64,000 nt of DNA. It comes from CBDDCQ01 sp965226285 (lineage in GTDB: Bacteria; Bacteroidota; Bacteroidia; Flavobacteriales; Ichthyobacteriaceae). This document shows positions 45,316 to 54,315 of this stretch, piece after piece. A program made the position numbers and the translations under genes. The DNA is taken from positions 434,001-498,000 of the forward strand of contig CBDDCQ010000006.1 in the NCBI GenBank assembly GCA_965226285.1. Direction: 5' to 3'. The notes beneath the pieces are model-generated. The model was not told where the DNA came from. It saw nothing but the letters and a program-made list of their open reading frames with translations, and made no database searches. The stretch's first letter is position 1. The number at the start of each line of letters is the position of its first letter.

Positions 45316-46182
45316 TTACATTAATTCCTGTATTTTTTCCATTAAAACAGGAACTTGGATTTCAATTCCTTTTTCAATTGCTTTACTGGTCATTTTACCA
45401 GCCCAATTCATTAATCTTTTTCCTAAATTTACTTTGTCCGTTTCTTTCTCAACGATTTCTTTAACTTCTTCGACATCTTCTTTTGGTACACCAATATCTT
45501 GTAGGTCAGACAAAACCTGCTCTACTTTTTTCGAGTAATTACTCTTAATACTTTGAGTAAAATTTTCTCCAACTCCGATATTTGAGTTGGCGTTATCTCC
45601 GTAAATATGGTTATTAATTATCGTCGCAGCTTTTTCTTTATTCTCTGTTGTGTTCTGATAATTGTCTTGCAAATCTGGAAATGCAGAGTACAGTTCTAAC
45701 AACGTATCTATTAGCTTTTGTTTTGTCAAATTTACTATATGAGCAGCTTGACTAATTCCAATTCTCCTTCTTACAGCTACAATGAATTTGTTATTATACA
45801 TTTCTCGAACCAATTGTACGATTTTAATTGGCAAATCCTCAAATCCGTATGCTTTACTGCTGTCCTTAAGATCTTCCAAATTTGATATACTCTGTTGGGC
45901 TTTCATATTATATAGTTGACCGTTTAAATTCTTGTCTATTTCGGTCAAATCCAAACGCGTAGTTTTACGGTTTCCATAAGCCTCTAAAACTGCAAAAATG
46001 TCGCAAGGTATTATTCTGTAATCAGGAAGTTTATCGTCTTTTGAATATCCGTTTAGTTCCTTGTTTATCCAGTTTTTAAAATCCTCGTTGTTTATTTCGT
46101 ATGCGATTAGTTTGGCTCTTGTCAGAGCTTGGTTTAAACTAATTTCATCGTGGGTCAGATTTTTTATTAATTCCTTTATCAT
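45316..46182 (-). CDS. AbiTii-like abortive-infection protein
   Basis: A 288-aa protein. The N-terminal part (about 1-170) resembles the AbiTii domain: ALTRAKLIAYEINNEDFKNWINKELNGY, DDKLPDYRIIP, and an IGISQAAHIVNLTKQKLIDTLLEL helix. The middle has an EKAATIINNHIYGDNANSNIGVG stretch common in effector-linked proteins, and the C-terminus is helical (QDIGVPKEDVEEVKEIVEKE; NWAGKMTSKAIEKGIEIQVPVLMEKI). AbiTii proteins are linked to phage defence; the mechanism is not known to me. It stands alone between attC-like sites 1 and 2, as in integron cassettes. Confidence 0.7.
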   Translation of the reverse strand: MIKELIKNLTHDEISLNQALTRAKLIAYEINNEDFKNWINKELNGYSKDDKLPDYRIIPCDIFAVLEAYGNRKTTRLDLTEIDKNLNGQLYNMKAQQSISNLEDLKDSSKAYGFEDLPIKIVQLVREMYNNKFIVAVRRRIGISQAAHIVNLTKQKLIDTLLELYSAFPDLQDNYQNTTENKEKAATIINNHIYGDNANSNIGVGENFTQSIKSNYSKKVEQVLSDLQDIGVPKEDVEEVKEIVEKETDKVNLGKRLMNWAGKMTSKAIEKGIEIQVPVLMEKIQELM

Positions 46183-46198
46183 AATTTTTGGTCAGCTT

Positions 46199-46255
46199 GC
46201 AGGTAACTACTGTATAAACAGACAAAGTTCCGTTTATATTCCTTATAGTTTGATG
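46199..46255 (-). other. attC-like site 1, upstream of the AbiTii-like gene
   Basis: On the minus strand it ends GTTACCTGC (46207-46199), the cassette junction. Internal arms TATAAAC and GTTTATA can pair. The opposite core (near GTTTGATG at about 46248) is weak, so only the junction side is convincing. Confidence 0.45.
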
Positions 46256-46834
46256 TTTTATTATTTGTTTTGTTTATTTTTTAATTTTGTGCAAATATAA
46301 TAAAAGTTACATTTAAAACAAGTGTTATTTTAAAAAACTTAAAGGACTAGGCGTTTTAGTAAATTATTAGTTTTATATTAATTCTAAAACAAAAATAAGA
46401 TCAAGAAAATTACTGACCAAGAAAAAATAAACTTTTTTTTGATTGATTATCAGCACTTTACGAAAAAAATATAATTTTTTATCCATTATTTTTTTATTTT
46501 AAGCGTCTTTTTTTGATTTTTAAAATCAAAAATAAGATAATTTGTAAATTCAATTAGTAAGTGCAACATTTAGTGAAAAATATTCAAATAAAGATAAAGT
46601 ATTATTTTTGTGGCATACAATGAATTGTATAATTAAGTGTTAAGTTAGGTAACATTGTAAACACTAAACCAGATTTTAAAAAAGGTAGAATTAAAGTTAA
46701 TTTATAAAAATTAAATTCTACTGCTATAACTTTAATAAGGATGTTATAGCTAAATGAAAAGGAGAATCATTTAAAGATATTTTTTATATGCTCATTTTCA
46801 CTTCTTTATGCAACGACTACACTTTTATTTTAAA
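46256..46834. other. AT-rich region with IS remnant and hairpins, no gene
   Basis: No open frame of note. It has a perfect 11-bp palindromic hairpin TTTTTGATTTT/AAAATCAAAAA at 46510-46532, an IS30 remnant from 46559, and small inverted pairs (GCTATAAC at 46723-46730 with GTTATAGC at 46743-46750). It separates the cassette pair from the CPBP/cell-wall genes. Confidence 0.6.
46546..46600 (+). mobile_element. IS30-type remnant (internal deletion) with lolE-derived flank
   Basis: 46546-46580 matches 42526-42560 with one mismatch, including 12 bases of the permease 3' end. It then jumps to a stretch (46576-46598) like the interior of the transposase gene at 43449-43471. No right end is seen. It is a deletion derivative in the same orientation as the full element. 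Confidence 0.6.
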
Positions 46835-47560
46835 CTATGGCATAAAATCTATTCCATAAATATATATTCCTATTACGATTATAGCATTATTTATAAAATG
46901 GATAATAATATTTACCCAAATAGATTGAGTATAATGATAGATATACCCGAGAACACACCCCATAAAGAATATAGGAATAATCGTATAAAAATTAAAATGA
47001 ACCAGACTAAATATCAAACTACTTAAAATAATACCTAAATGAAGTTTCTTTAACCATTTTGTAAATAAATTCATGAGAAACCCTCTAAATAATATTTCTT
47101 CTGTGACGGCAGGAACTAAAGCAATAAAAAAGATATTAGCCAATAATTCCATAATGCTATTGGAATATGCCATGTCCTTAATAAGTTGTTCATCCATTGT
47201 AAATGTTTCAAAAAATGACGGCATGGGTATTGCCCTGTTTATCTTCTCTAAACCCAATGAAACAATATTAGTTAATAAATATACTCCTATAGAAATAAAT
47301 AGGTACTTGTATTTGAATTTACGAAACTTGAAAAAATTTCTTCCAAATTTTACAAGGTATAAAAAGATATATGGTACCCCTATAAATATTCCTATAGAAA
47401 GTATTACATTAGCTATTTTTAAATTAAGAAAATGATTTGATGGTAACACTTTAGCAATGAGTAAAACTATTAGGTTAAAAACAGTATTAAATACAATAAG
47501 CAATAAACAAAGTAAAATGATTTGTTTAAAGATTGAAAAATGATGAAAATTCATTCTCAT
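46835..47560 (-). CDS. CPBP family intramembrane glutamic protease
   Basis: A 241-aa membrane protein with about seven TM segments. The ABI/CPBP motifs are present: E154-E155 and R159 (TEEILFRG), H188 (FSLVHFNF) and H221 (IIIHFINNA). Family members cleave CAAX-like substrates or act in bacteriocin self-immunity. It lies 125 bp after mrdA on the same strand, in the place where rodA is often found in this phylum; substrate unknown. Confidence 0.85.
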   Translation of the reverse strand: MRMNFHHFSIFKQIILLCLLLIVFNTVFNLIVLLIAKVLPSNHFLNLKIANVILSIGIFIGVPYIFLYLVKFGRNFFKFRKFKYKYLFISIGVYLLTNIVSLGLEKINRAIPMPSFFETFTMDEQLIKDMAYSNSIMELLANIFFIALVPAVTEEILFRGFLMNLFTKWLKKLHLGIILSSLIFSLVHFNFYTIIPIFFMGCVLGYIYHYTQSIWVNIIIHFINNAIIVIGIYIYGIDFMP

Positions 47561-47685
47561 TGCTTCTTTGATTTCTTAGTTTTTCTTAATAGTATTTGGT
47601 ATTTCATTTTTTTAATAAAGTACCAGATGATTTAAATATTCTCTTGTTTTTTTAGATTCTTTACTTTGGGCTTTATTTCTAACTT

Positions 47686-49476
47686 TTAATTGATATATTC
47701 TTGCTGTAAATTTCCTTTAAACATAATTTCTTCAAGGTATTTTCTATAAGTTTTTCCCTTTAAATATTTTTCTATCATTAGTGTAGATATAGGTGCTGCC
47801 CATTTAGACCCCCAATATCCGTTTTCGACTACTACTGCTATAGCTATTTTGGGATCATCTTTAGGTGCAAAAGCTATAAATATAGAATGATCTTGACCAT
47901 GTGGGTTCTGTGAAGTTCCTGTTTTACCACAAATCTTAATGTCTTTTACTCTAGACCCTATAGCTGTACCTTTCTCCATTACATCATACATCCCATTTAT
48001 AATAGTTTCAAAATGTTGAGGTTTTATAGTAGTTTTCTTTTTAATATTAAACCTTTTTTTATCGGATCTTGTTATATGAGGGATATAATAATATCCTCTG
48101 TTTGCAATAATACTAGCTAAATTAGCTAATTGAATAGGGGTACTCAATATTTCTCCTTGTCCTATTGCATTTGATATATTATATACCGCTTTCCATCTAT
48201 TATTTCCATGCGTCTTATTATAATAATCTGCAGATGGAATAAGCCCTTTTCTACCAATAGGTAAATCATTATTTAAAAGCTTTCCAAAATTAAAGCTATT
48301 TACATGCTTTTTCCAAACGATATACCCTTGTTCTGCAGTAGGATATTTTTCAATAGATTTTTTATATACATTTAAAAAGTAATTGTTACAAGATTTATAG
48401 ATTGCCTTGCGAAGTTTTATTCTCTTATTATATACACCACAATGACAATCTATTTTAAGTCTTCTGTAATAAAAACCGTGTAAACACTTAAATGCGGTTT
48501 TATCATCAATTACTTTTTCTTGTAACCCTATTAACCCTGTAACTATTTTAAAAGGCGAACCAGGAGGATATTCTGCCAATATAGATTTATCAAATAGAGG
48601 TAGGCCTATGCTATCATTTTTCAATTTACTATAATTCTTATTCCTTTGCTTACCGACTAATAAATTGGGATTATAACTAGGGGAAGATACCAATGTCAAA
48701 ATTTCCCCTGTTTTAGGTTCAATAGCAACAATACTACCTTTTTTATTCACCATTAACTCTTCTCCATATTCTTGTAACTTAATATCTATGGTAGAAGTAA
48801 TATCTTTTCCTGGCTGAGAAGGTAAATCCGAAATAGATTCCTTTTGTACATTAAACTTATTTACTTGTACATACTTTATACCTTTCTTACCTCTTAGTTC
48901 TTTTTCATAAGATTTCTCAATACCACTTATCCCTACCAAATCACCTTTTTTATAATACCCCTCTCCATTTCTTTTAAGAAAAGATTTGGTTACCTCTCCT
49001 ATGAAACCAAATACATTACTCCCTGTATTAAAAGGATATTGCCTTATATATTTTTTTTGTACAAACAACCCTTTAAATTTAAACAGAAATTCTTTTATTC
49101 TTCCGTATTCTAATTTATTGATCTTGTCTACGAGTAAAGAGGGTTTGTAATATGAGTACTTAGATGCCTGTTTTAATTTTGATATGAGTGTTTTCTTATC
49201 TATTTTCAAAAGATTACAAAGCAATATAGAGTCTATGCCTTTCATATCCTTTGGTACTACCATAAGATTATACTCTACTTGGTTTGCAACTACTATATTT
49301 TGATTTCTATCATAGATATATCCTCTCTTTGGGTATTTTACAATTTGCTTACCCGATATTTTTTGAGCCTTTGCTTTATAATCTTTATTTATAATCTGTA
49401 AGTAAAATAACTTAGAAATAAATACTATACCTACTGCAAAAAAGATAAAAATAATTACATAAGATGACCTTTTCAT
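47686..49476 (-). CDS. mrdA: Penicillin-binding protein 2 (elongasome transpeptidase)
   Basis: Cross-links peptidoglycan during lateral growth with MreBCD and RodA. The 596-aa protein has an N-terminal TM (about 7-27), a PBP dimerisation domain (KYPKRGYIYDRN, VFGFIGEV, GISGIEKSYEKELRG) and a transpeptidase domain with S307-x-x-K310 (SPFK), S362-C-N and KTG at about 518-520. Its start overlaps the mreD stop by 4 bases, so it is translationally coupled. Confidence 0.94.
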   Translation of the reverse strand: MKRSSYVIIFIFFAVGIVFISKLFYLQIINKDYKAKAQKISGKQIVKYPKRGYIYDRNQNIVVANQVEYNLMVVPKDMKGIDSILLCNLLKIDKKTLISKLKQASKYSYYKPSLLVDKINKLEYGRIKEFLFKFKGLFVQKKYIRQYPFNTGSNVFGFIGEVTKSFLKRNGEGYYKKGDLVGISGIEKSYEKELRGKKGIKYVQVNKFNVQKESISDLPSQPGKDITSTIDIKLQEYGEELMVNKKGSIVAIEPKTGEILTLVSSPSYNPNLLVGKQRNKNYSKLKNDSIGLPLFDKSILAEYPPGSPFKIVTGLIGLQEKVIDDKTAFKCLHGFYYRRLKIDCHCGVYNKRIKLRKAIYKSCNNYFLNVYKKSIEKYPTAEQGYIVWKKHVNSFNFGKLLNNDLPIGRKGLIPSADYYNKTHGNNRWKAVYNISNAIGQGEILSTPIQLANLASIIANRGYYYIPHITRSDKKRFNIKKKTTIKPQHFETIINGMYDVMEKGTAIGSRVKDIKICGKTGTSQNPHGQDHSIFIAFAPKDDPKIAIAVVVENGYWGSKWAAPISTLMIEKYLKGKTYRKYLEEIMFKGNLQQEYIN

Positions 49477-49958
49477 GCTTTCTTTAATGATTTAATTACA
49501 GACAAATACAATAGTATAAAAATAAAAGTTATAACCGTGTTTAAAATAACTTTTTGTAATATATATACAACGTCTTTAATCTGTAAAGAATCTAGATAAA
49601 ACAATAAAAAATAATGTATAAAAATAGGAATTAAACAGGTTATGGTATCGTTTCTATATTTAACGTTAGAAAAGTTAGTAGAAATCTTTAACTGTCTATG
49701 AATTCTGTAATTCTGAGCAGCTCCACTTAATACACAACAAAAAGCATGTATCCCTCCTGTATCTTCGAATAAGTCTATAATATATCCCATCAAAAAGCAA
49801 ATCCATATAAGCATAGTCCTAGATATTTTTATAGGTAGAAAAAACAGTGTCAGATATACACAAGGGAATATATATATTCCAAAATCAAATTGATTTAGGA
49901 TTAAAACTTGTAATGCAATAAAACAAGTGTACCTTATTATTATCTTTAAAGTAGTCAT
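49473..49958 (-). CDS. mreD: Rod shape-determining protein MreD
   Basis: A 161-aa membrane protein with about five TM helices between mreC and mrdA (4-bp overlaps on both sides). MreD is poorly conserved; the call rests on size, topology (VYLTLFFLPIKISRTMLIWICFLMGYIIDLF) and gene order. It is a part of the elongasome at the inner membrane. Confidence 0.85.
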   Translation of the reverse strand: MTTLKIIIRYTCFIALQVLILNQFDFGIYIFPCVYLTLFFLPIKISRTMLIWICFLMGYIIDLFEDTGGIHAFCCVLSGAAQNYRIHRQLKISTNFSNVKYRNDTITCLIPIFIHYFLLFYLDSLQIKDVVYILQKVILNTVITFIFILLYLSVIKSLKKA

Positions 49959-50749
49959 TCTTTCAAAAGATTATCAAATTCCTTTTTAAGATTATTCTTT
50001 ATAATATACACATATCTTATATTCGTAAAATCACTAGATAATGCAACCTTTATCTTATATGTATCTATATCCTTAGAGTAATCTGATATTGTACCTATGC
50101 CGATATTTTCAGGGAATATAAGTGAATTCCCCCCTGTGACTATGGTATCACCTATGTTTAAATTTGCATGTATAGGAATATCTTCTAACCAAACATTTTT
50201 AAAATCATTAGTGATTCTCAATATCGTTCCAGAAAAATGATTTTTTTTTAATTTTGCATCAATCTTAGAATAGGTATTTAAAATTGATAACACAGAACAA
50301 AAATTATCTGAAACATCTTTTACAATGCCTAGAACCCCTTTATTTGAAATCACACCCATACAAGGCTCCACACCATGCCTCCTTCCTTTATCTATAATAA
50401 TATAATTATTATTTTTGTTATATGAATTCTTGATAACACTAGAACTTATGTACTTTAAATTTAAATTTTCTTGTAAAGGTTTCATAGATTTTTTTTCAAA
50501 AATGGCTAATTTGGACTTTAGCACTGAATTCTCTGCCAAAATAGTTTGATTAATCTCATACAAATTACGCAAATTAAATAATACATTTATTCCATTTTGG
50601 ATATTTTTTACATATAAAGATAGAATACTGTTTATGCTAAACTGTTTATAACTATGTTTCCTTAGAATTAATCGAAATGACACGAAAAGTAAGATAATTA
50701 TTAATAAGTAATAACCATTTCTTAGTATATAATTCATAATACTTTTCAT
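49955..50749 (-). CDS. mreC: Rod shape-determining protein MreC
   Basis: A 264-aa protein: N-terminal TM (about 8-28), a short coiled coil (about 60-85), and a periplasmic double beta-barrel domain with the family pattern IIDKGRRHGVEPCMGVIS and GDTIVTGGNSLIFPENIGIG. It connects cytoplasmic MreB to PBP2. Ten bases downstream of mreB and overlapping mreD. Confidence 0.92.
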   Translation of the reverse strand: MKSIMNYILRNGYYLLIIILLFVSFRLILRKHSYKQFSINSILSLYVKNIQNGINVLFNLRNLYEINQTILAENSVLKSKLAIFEKKSMKPLQENLNLKYISSSVIKNSYNKNNNYIIIDKGRRHGVEPCMGVISNKGVLGIVKDVSDNFCSVLSILNTYSKIDAKLKKNHFSGTILRITNDFKNVWLEDIPIHANLNIGDTIVTGGNSLIFPENIGIGTISDYSKDIDTYKIKVALSSDFTNIRYVYIIKNNLKKEFDNLLKE

Positions 50750-50759
50750 ATCTTACCCA

Positions 50760-51785
50760 TTACCTTATCAAGAAGTTATATTTTTCAATATCTTTCAATG
50801 CCATACCTGTACCTCTAACAACTGTTCTCAAAGGATCCTCCGCTATATGAACTGGTAAGTCTGTTTTCCGAGAAATTCTTTTATCTAAACCTCTTAATAA
50901 TGCTCCTCCACCAGCTAAATGTATTCCAAACTTGTAAATATCTCCTGATAATTCAGGAGGAGTATTACTTAAAATATCCATAATTGCATCTTCTATTCTA
51001 AGCAACGATTTATCTAATGCCTTTACAATCTCCTTATAAGAAATAACAATTTCTTTAGGTTTACCACTTACCAAATCACGCCCCTGTATAGACATGTCTT
51101 CAGGAGGGTTATCAATGTCATCAATAGCTGCACCTAATTTTATTTTTACTTCTTCTGCTCTTTTCTCACCTATATATAAGTTATATACTGTCCTCAGATA
51201 GTACACTATATCATTATTCAAAATATCTCCTGCTATCTTTACAGATTTATCACATACAATGCCCCCTAGTGCCAATACTGCTATCTCTGTAGTTCCCCCT
51301 CCAATATCGATGATCATATTTCCTACAGGTTTTGTAATATTTATACCTGCTCCAATAGCAGCTGCCATAGGTTCATATATCATATAAACTTCCGTAGCAT
51401 TCACATGCTGAGCAGAATCTTTTACAGCCCTCCTTTCTACCTCTGTAATACCAGAAGGAATACAGATCACTAATCTCAACGAAGGAGTAAACCACCTTTT
51501 TTTAATACTTGGAATACTCTTTATAAAGTATCTAATCATGTGTTCAGACGCGTTGAAATCTGCAATCACACCATCTTTAAGCGGTCTTATGGTTTTTACT
51601 CTTTCATGTGTTTTACCTTGCATATAACTAGCCTCTTTACCTACCGCTATTATTGCCCCTGTATCTACATCCACTGCTACTACAGATGGAGAATCTATTA
51701 CTACTTTATCATTGTGTATAATAAGAGTATTTGCTGTACCTAAATCTATAGCAATATCTTCTGTAAAAAAATTAAATAATCCCAT
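50760..51785 (-). CDS. mreB: Rod shape-determining actin-like protein MreB
   Basis: A 341-aa bacterial actin. DLGTANTLI (phosphate 1), IDIGGGTTEIAVLALGG (phosphate 2) and HLAGGGALLRGLD (adenosine motif) are intact, with EPMAAAIGAG. It forms membrane-associated filaments guiding wall synthesis. It follows purH by 16 bp and heads mreB-mreC-mreD-mrdA. Confidence 0.96.
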   Translation of the reverse strand: MGLFNFFTEDIAIDLGTANTLIIHNDKVVIDSPSVVAVDVDTGAIIAVGKEASYMQGKTHERVKTIRPLKDGVIADFNASEHMIRYFIKSIPSIKKRWFTPSLRLVICIPSGITEVERRAVKDSAQHVNATEVYMIYEPMAAAIGAGINITKPVGNMIIDIGGGTTEIAVLALGGIVCDKSVKIAGDILNNDIVYYLRTVYNLYIGEKRAEEVKIKLGAAIDDIDNPPEDMSIQGRDLVSGKPKEIVISYKEIVKALDKSLLRIEDAIMDILSNTPPELSGDIYKFGIHLAGGGALLRGLDKRISRKTDLPVHIAEDPLRTVVRGTGMALKDIEKYNFLIR

Positions 51786-51801
51786 TTTTAGTTATTCTAA
51801 T

Positions 51802-53337
51802 TTAATGTTTAAAGTGTCTGGTTCCTGTAAATACCATTGAAATGTCATTGTGATTACAATAATCTATTGAAAGATTATCTTTAATTGAACCTCCGGGTTG
51901 GATGATACTATTTATTCCCTCTTTATGTGCAATCTCTACACAATCAGGAAAGGGGAAAAAAGCATCTGAAGCCATGGAAACACCTTGCAAATCAAACCCA
52001 AATGATTTTGCTTTTGTAATAGCTTGTCTCAGGGCATCAACTCTCGAGGTTTGACCTGTTCCAGAAGCTACCAATTGTTTATCCTTAGCTAAAACAATAC
52101 TATTTGACTTAGTATGTTTACATATTTTAGAAGCAAATATCATATCTTCTTTTTCTTTACTGTTAGGTTCTCTTTTGGTTAATACCTCCAAATTATCTGC
52201 ACTATCAGTTTTCAAATCCTTATCTTGTACTAATACTCCATTAAGAGCTGTTCGAAATTGATTTTCAGGAAGTTCTACATTGCGCAAAACTAAAATAATT
52301 CTATTCTTTTTCGACCTTAATACTTCTAACGCACTTTCATCAAAACTTGGAGCTATGATAACCTCATAAAAGAGTTTATTTATTTCATCCGCTGTTTCTT
52401 TATCAATACTTGAATTTGATATCAATACTCCTCCAAAAGCTGATGTAGTATCCGCTGACAAAGCTTTCTTATATGCCTCTAATATAGTGTTTTGAGAAGC
52501 CACCCCACAAGCGTTATTATGTTTTAAAATAGCAAAAGTAGGTTCTTTTTTGAATTCAGATATGATGTTCACTGCAGCATCTACATCCAATAAATTATTA
52601 TACGATAATTCCTTTCCATTTAACTTATCAAATATATCTTCTAAATTGCCATAAAACCTACCTTTTTGATGAGGGTTTTCTCCATACCTTAGAGATTTAG
52701 ATTGATGTATGCTTTGTTTGAAACTATCTATTGTACTATCTCGATTAAAATAATTGAATATAGCTGTATCATAATGAGAAGAAATTTGGAATGCCCTAGT
52801 AGCAAAATATTTTCTATCTTCTATATAAGTGCTTCCTTCGTTTTGTTTTATTACAGCGAGAAACTCATCATAATAATCCACAGATGGAATGACAATTACA
52901 TCTCTAAAATTCTTAGCTGCTGCTCTTATGAGAGATATTCCACCTATATCTATTTTTTCTATAATATCTGATTGGGTTGCACCGGATTTTAATGTTTGTT
53001 CAAAAGGATACAAATCCACTATCACTAAATCAATAGGAGGAATCTGATGTTCATTTAATTGGATAAGATCACTTTCAAATTCTCTTTTATGAAGAATTCC
53101 TCCAAATATTTTAGGGTGCAAAGTCTTTACCCTACCTCCTAATATAGAAGGATATGAAGTGATATATTCTACAGGTATTACATCGATGTTAAAACTCTTT
53201 ATAAAAGTTTCTGTACCTCCCGTAGAATAAATAGAAATTGCTAACCTATCTAATTCCTTTATAATTGGCTCTAAACCATCCTTATGAAATACTGAGATAA
53301 GAGCTTTTTTAATTCTTATCTTTTCTACATTTAACAT
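51802..53337 (-). CDS. purH: Bifunctional AICAR formyltransferase / IMP cyclohydrolase
   Basis: Catalyses the last two steps of IMP synthesis. The 511-aa protein has the IMP cyclohydrolase (MGS-like) domain at about 1-190 (KKALISVFHKDGL, YSTGGTETF, GGRVKTLHPKIFGG) and the AICAR transformylase domain after it (KSLRYGENPHQKG, AILKHNNACGVA, GTGQTSRVDALRQA, ASDAFFPFPD). A TAATTTTG box (minus strand, 53349-53342) lies directly before the start, so its mRNA may have almost no leader. It leads into mreB. Confidence 0.95.
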   Translation of the reverse strand: MLNVEKIRIKKALISVFHKDGLEPIIKELDRLAISIYSTGGTETFIKSFNIDVIPVEYITSYPSILGGRVKTLHPKIFGGILHKREFESDLIQLNEHQIPPIDLVIVDLYPFEQTLKSGATQSDIIEKIDIGGISLIRAAAKNFRDVIVIPSVDYYDEFLAVIKQNEGSTYIEDRKYFATRAFQISSHYDTAIFNYFNRDSTIDSFKQSIHQSKSLRYGENPHQKGRFYGNLEDIFDKLNGKELSYNNLLDVDAAVNIISEFKKEPTFAILKHNNACGVASQNTILEAYKKALSADTTSAFGGVLISNSSIDKETADEINKLFYEVIIAPSFDESALEVLRSKKNRIILVLRNVELPENQFRTALNGVLVQDKDLKTDSADNLEVLTKREPNSKEKEDMIFASKICKHTKSNSIVLAKDKQLVASGTGQTSRVDALRQAITKAKSFGFDLQGVSMASDAFFPFPDCVEIAHKEGINSIIQPGGSIKDNLSIDYCNHNDISMVFTGTRHFKH

Positions 53338-53384
53338 TCGGCAAAATTAATAGTTTTTTAACAACATATACAATATTTTAATTT

Positions 53385-54311
53385 CTAAATCCAATCTGAT
53401 AAATCTCTCTTTATCAACTTTTCCAAGTTCAAAATTTCAGATATATATACCTCTTGAGTAAACCTATTTTTTAATTCAATTGATAGAGGTTCTTTGGACA
53501 AATTTTTCTTTCTCATCTGATTGAGAATTCTTTTTGCCATATGACTATTCTTCAATCTTAGAATTACATTTGGTGCTATCTTCTGAACCATAGACTTTAA
53601 TATGCTATTTTGACCTATAATTTTATCTACATATTTATTTTTTATTTTACCGGATACATTATGCTCTATAGAACGATTGGGTTTAAAAGTTTCCGAAGCA
53701 CCTATAAACTGAAATATCTCCTTGATGGTTTTTTCAGGACTATGTTTCAAATCATCATATAAAAAGACTTTAATTTGATGATTTGGAAAGGAATCATAAA
53801 ATTTTTTTAAATGTGTATAGTAGTATCCCTCTTTTATCAAGTCGTTTCTGCGCCACCACAAAGTACTCCTATCTAAAGCTTCTTCAAAAGTTTTAGTAGG
53901 AGTTCTATTTTCTCTGGCAAGATGCATGTACCTAGAATATAATCTATCCACAGGCTGCCTCAAAATAGCTATAAGTTTAATATTAGGGACATATTTTTTC
54001 ATTCTTTCAATTACTCCATCGGCATACATATACATAGGAGAAGTCTCTCCAAGTATACTTTCCTTAGCATCCACGAATAATTTTTTATATTTATCAAAAG
54101 AAGTAATAGACCAAGGATAATGATGCATCTGATATGGATCATCTTTCCCAGAACTGATGCGTGTTTGTCCTTCTAAAGCGAAAAAATTGGTCTCTTTTAT
54201 ATCGGACATGAAAACCTCTGGATGTTGATGAAGGTAATGATGTACTGCTGTAGTGCCCGACTTACCTGCTCCTATAATGGCAAAGGTGGGCAATTTATTT
54301 TTTCCATTCAT
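53385..54311 (-). CDS. Sulfotransferase
   Basis: A 308-aa PAPS-dependent sulfotransferase. The 5' phosphosulfate loop is FAIIGAGKSGTTAVHHYL (about 11-28) and the 3' phosphate region is ILRQPVDRLYSRYMH. It resembles heparan-sulfate/NDST-like enzymes, which sulfate glycans; the acceptor is not readable, though a surface polysaccharide is plausible. It starts 4 bases after the stop of the upstream M16 gene. Confidence 0.88.
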   Translation of the reverse strand: MNGKNKLPTFAIIGAGKSGTTAVHHYLHQHPEVFMSDIKETNFFALEGQTRISSGKDDPYQMHHYPWSITSFDKYKKLFVDAKESILGETSPMYMYADGVIERMKKYVPNIKLIAILRQPVDRLYSRYMHLARENRTPTKTFEEALDRSTLWWRRNDLIKEGYYYTHLKKFYDSFPNHQIKVFLYDDLKHSPEKTIKEIFQFIGASETFKPNRSIEHNVSGKIKNKYVDKIIGQNSILKSMVQKIAPNVILRLKNSHMAKRILNQMRKKNLSKEPLSIELKNRFTQEVYISEILNLEKLIKRDLSDWI

Positions 54312-54315
54312 TTAA

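Noticed and set aside
46510..46532. Perfect 11-bp palindrome as a gene terminator
   Set aside because: It has only A/T-rich stem pairs, and no gene ends near it on either strand, so a terminator role is unsupported.
46723..46750. Inverted pair GCTATAAC / GTTATAGC as a further attC site
   Set aside because: No GTT-type core or complementary cassette start was found, and no gene lies next to it; it may just be a weak hairpin.
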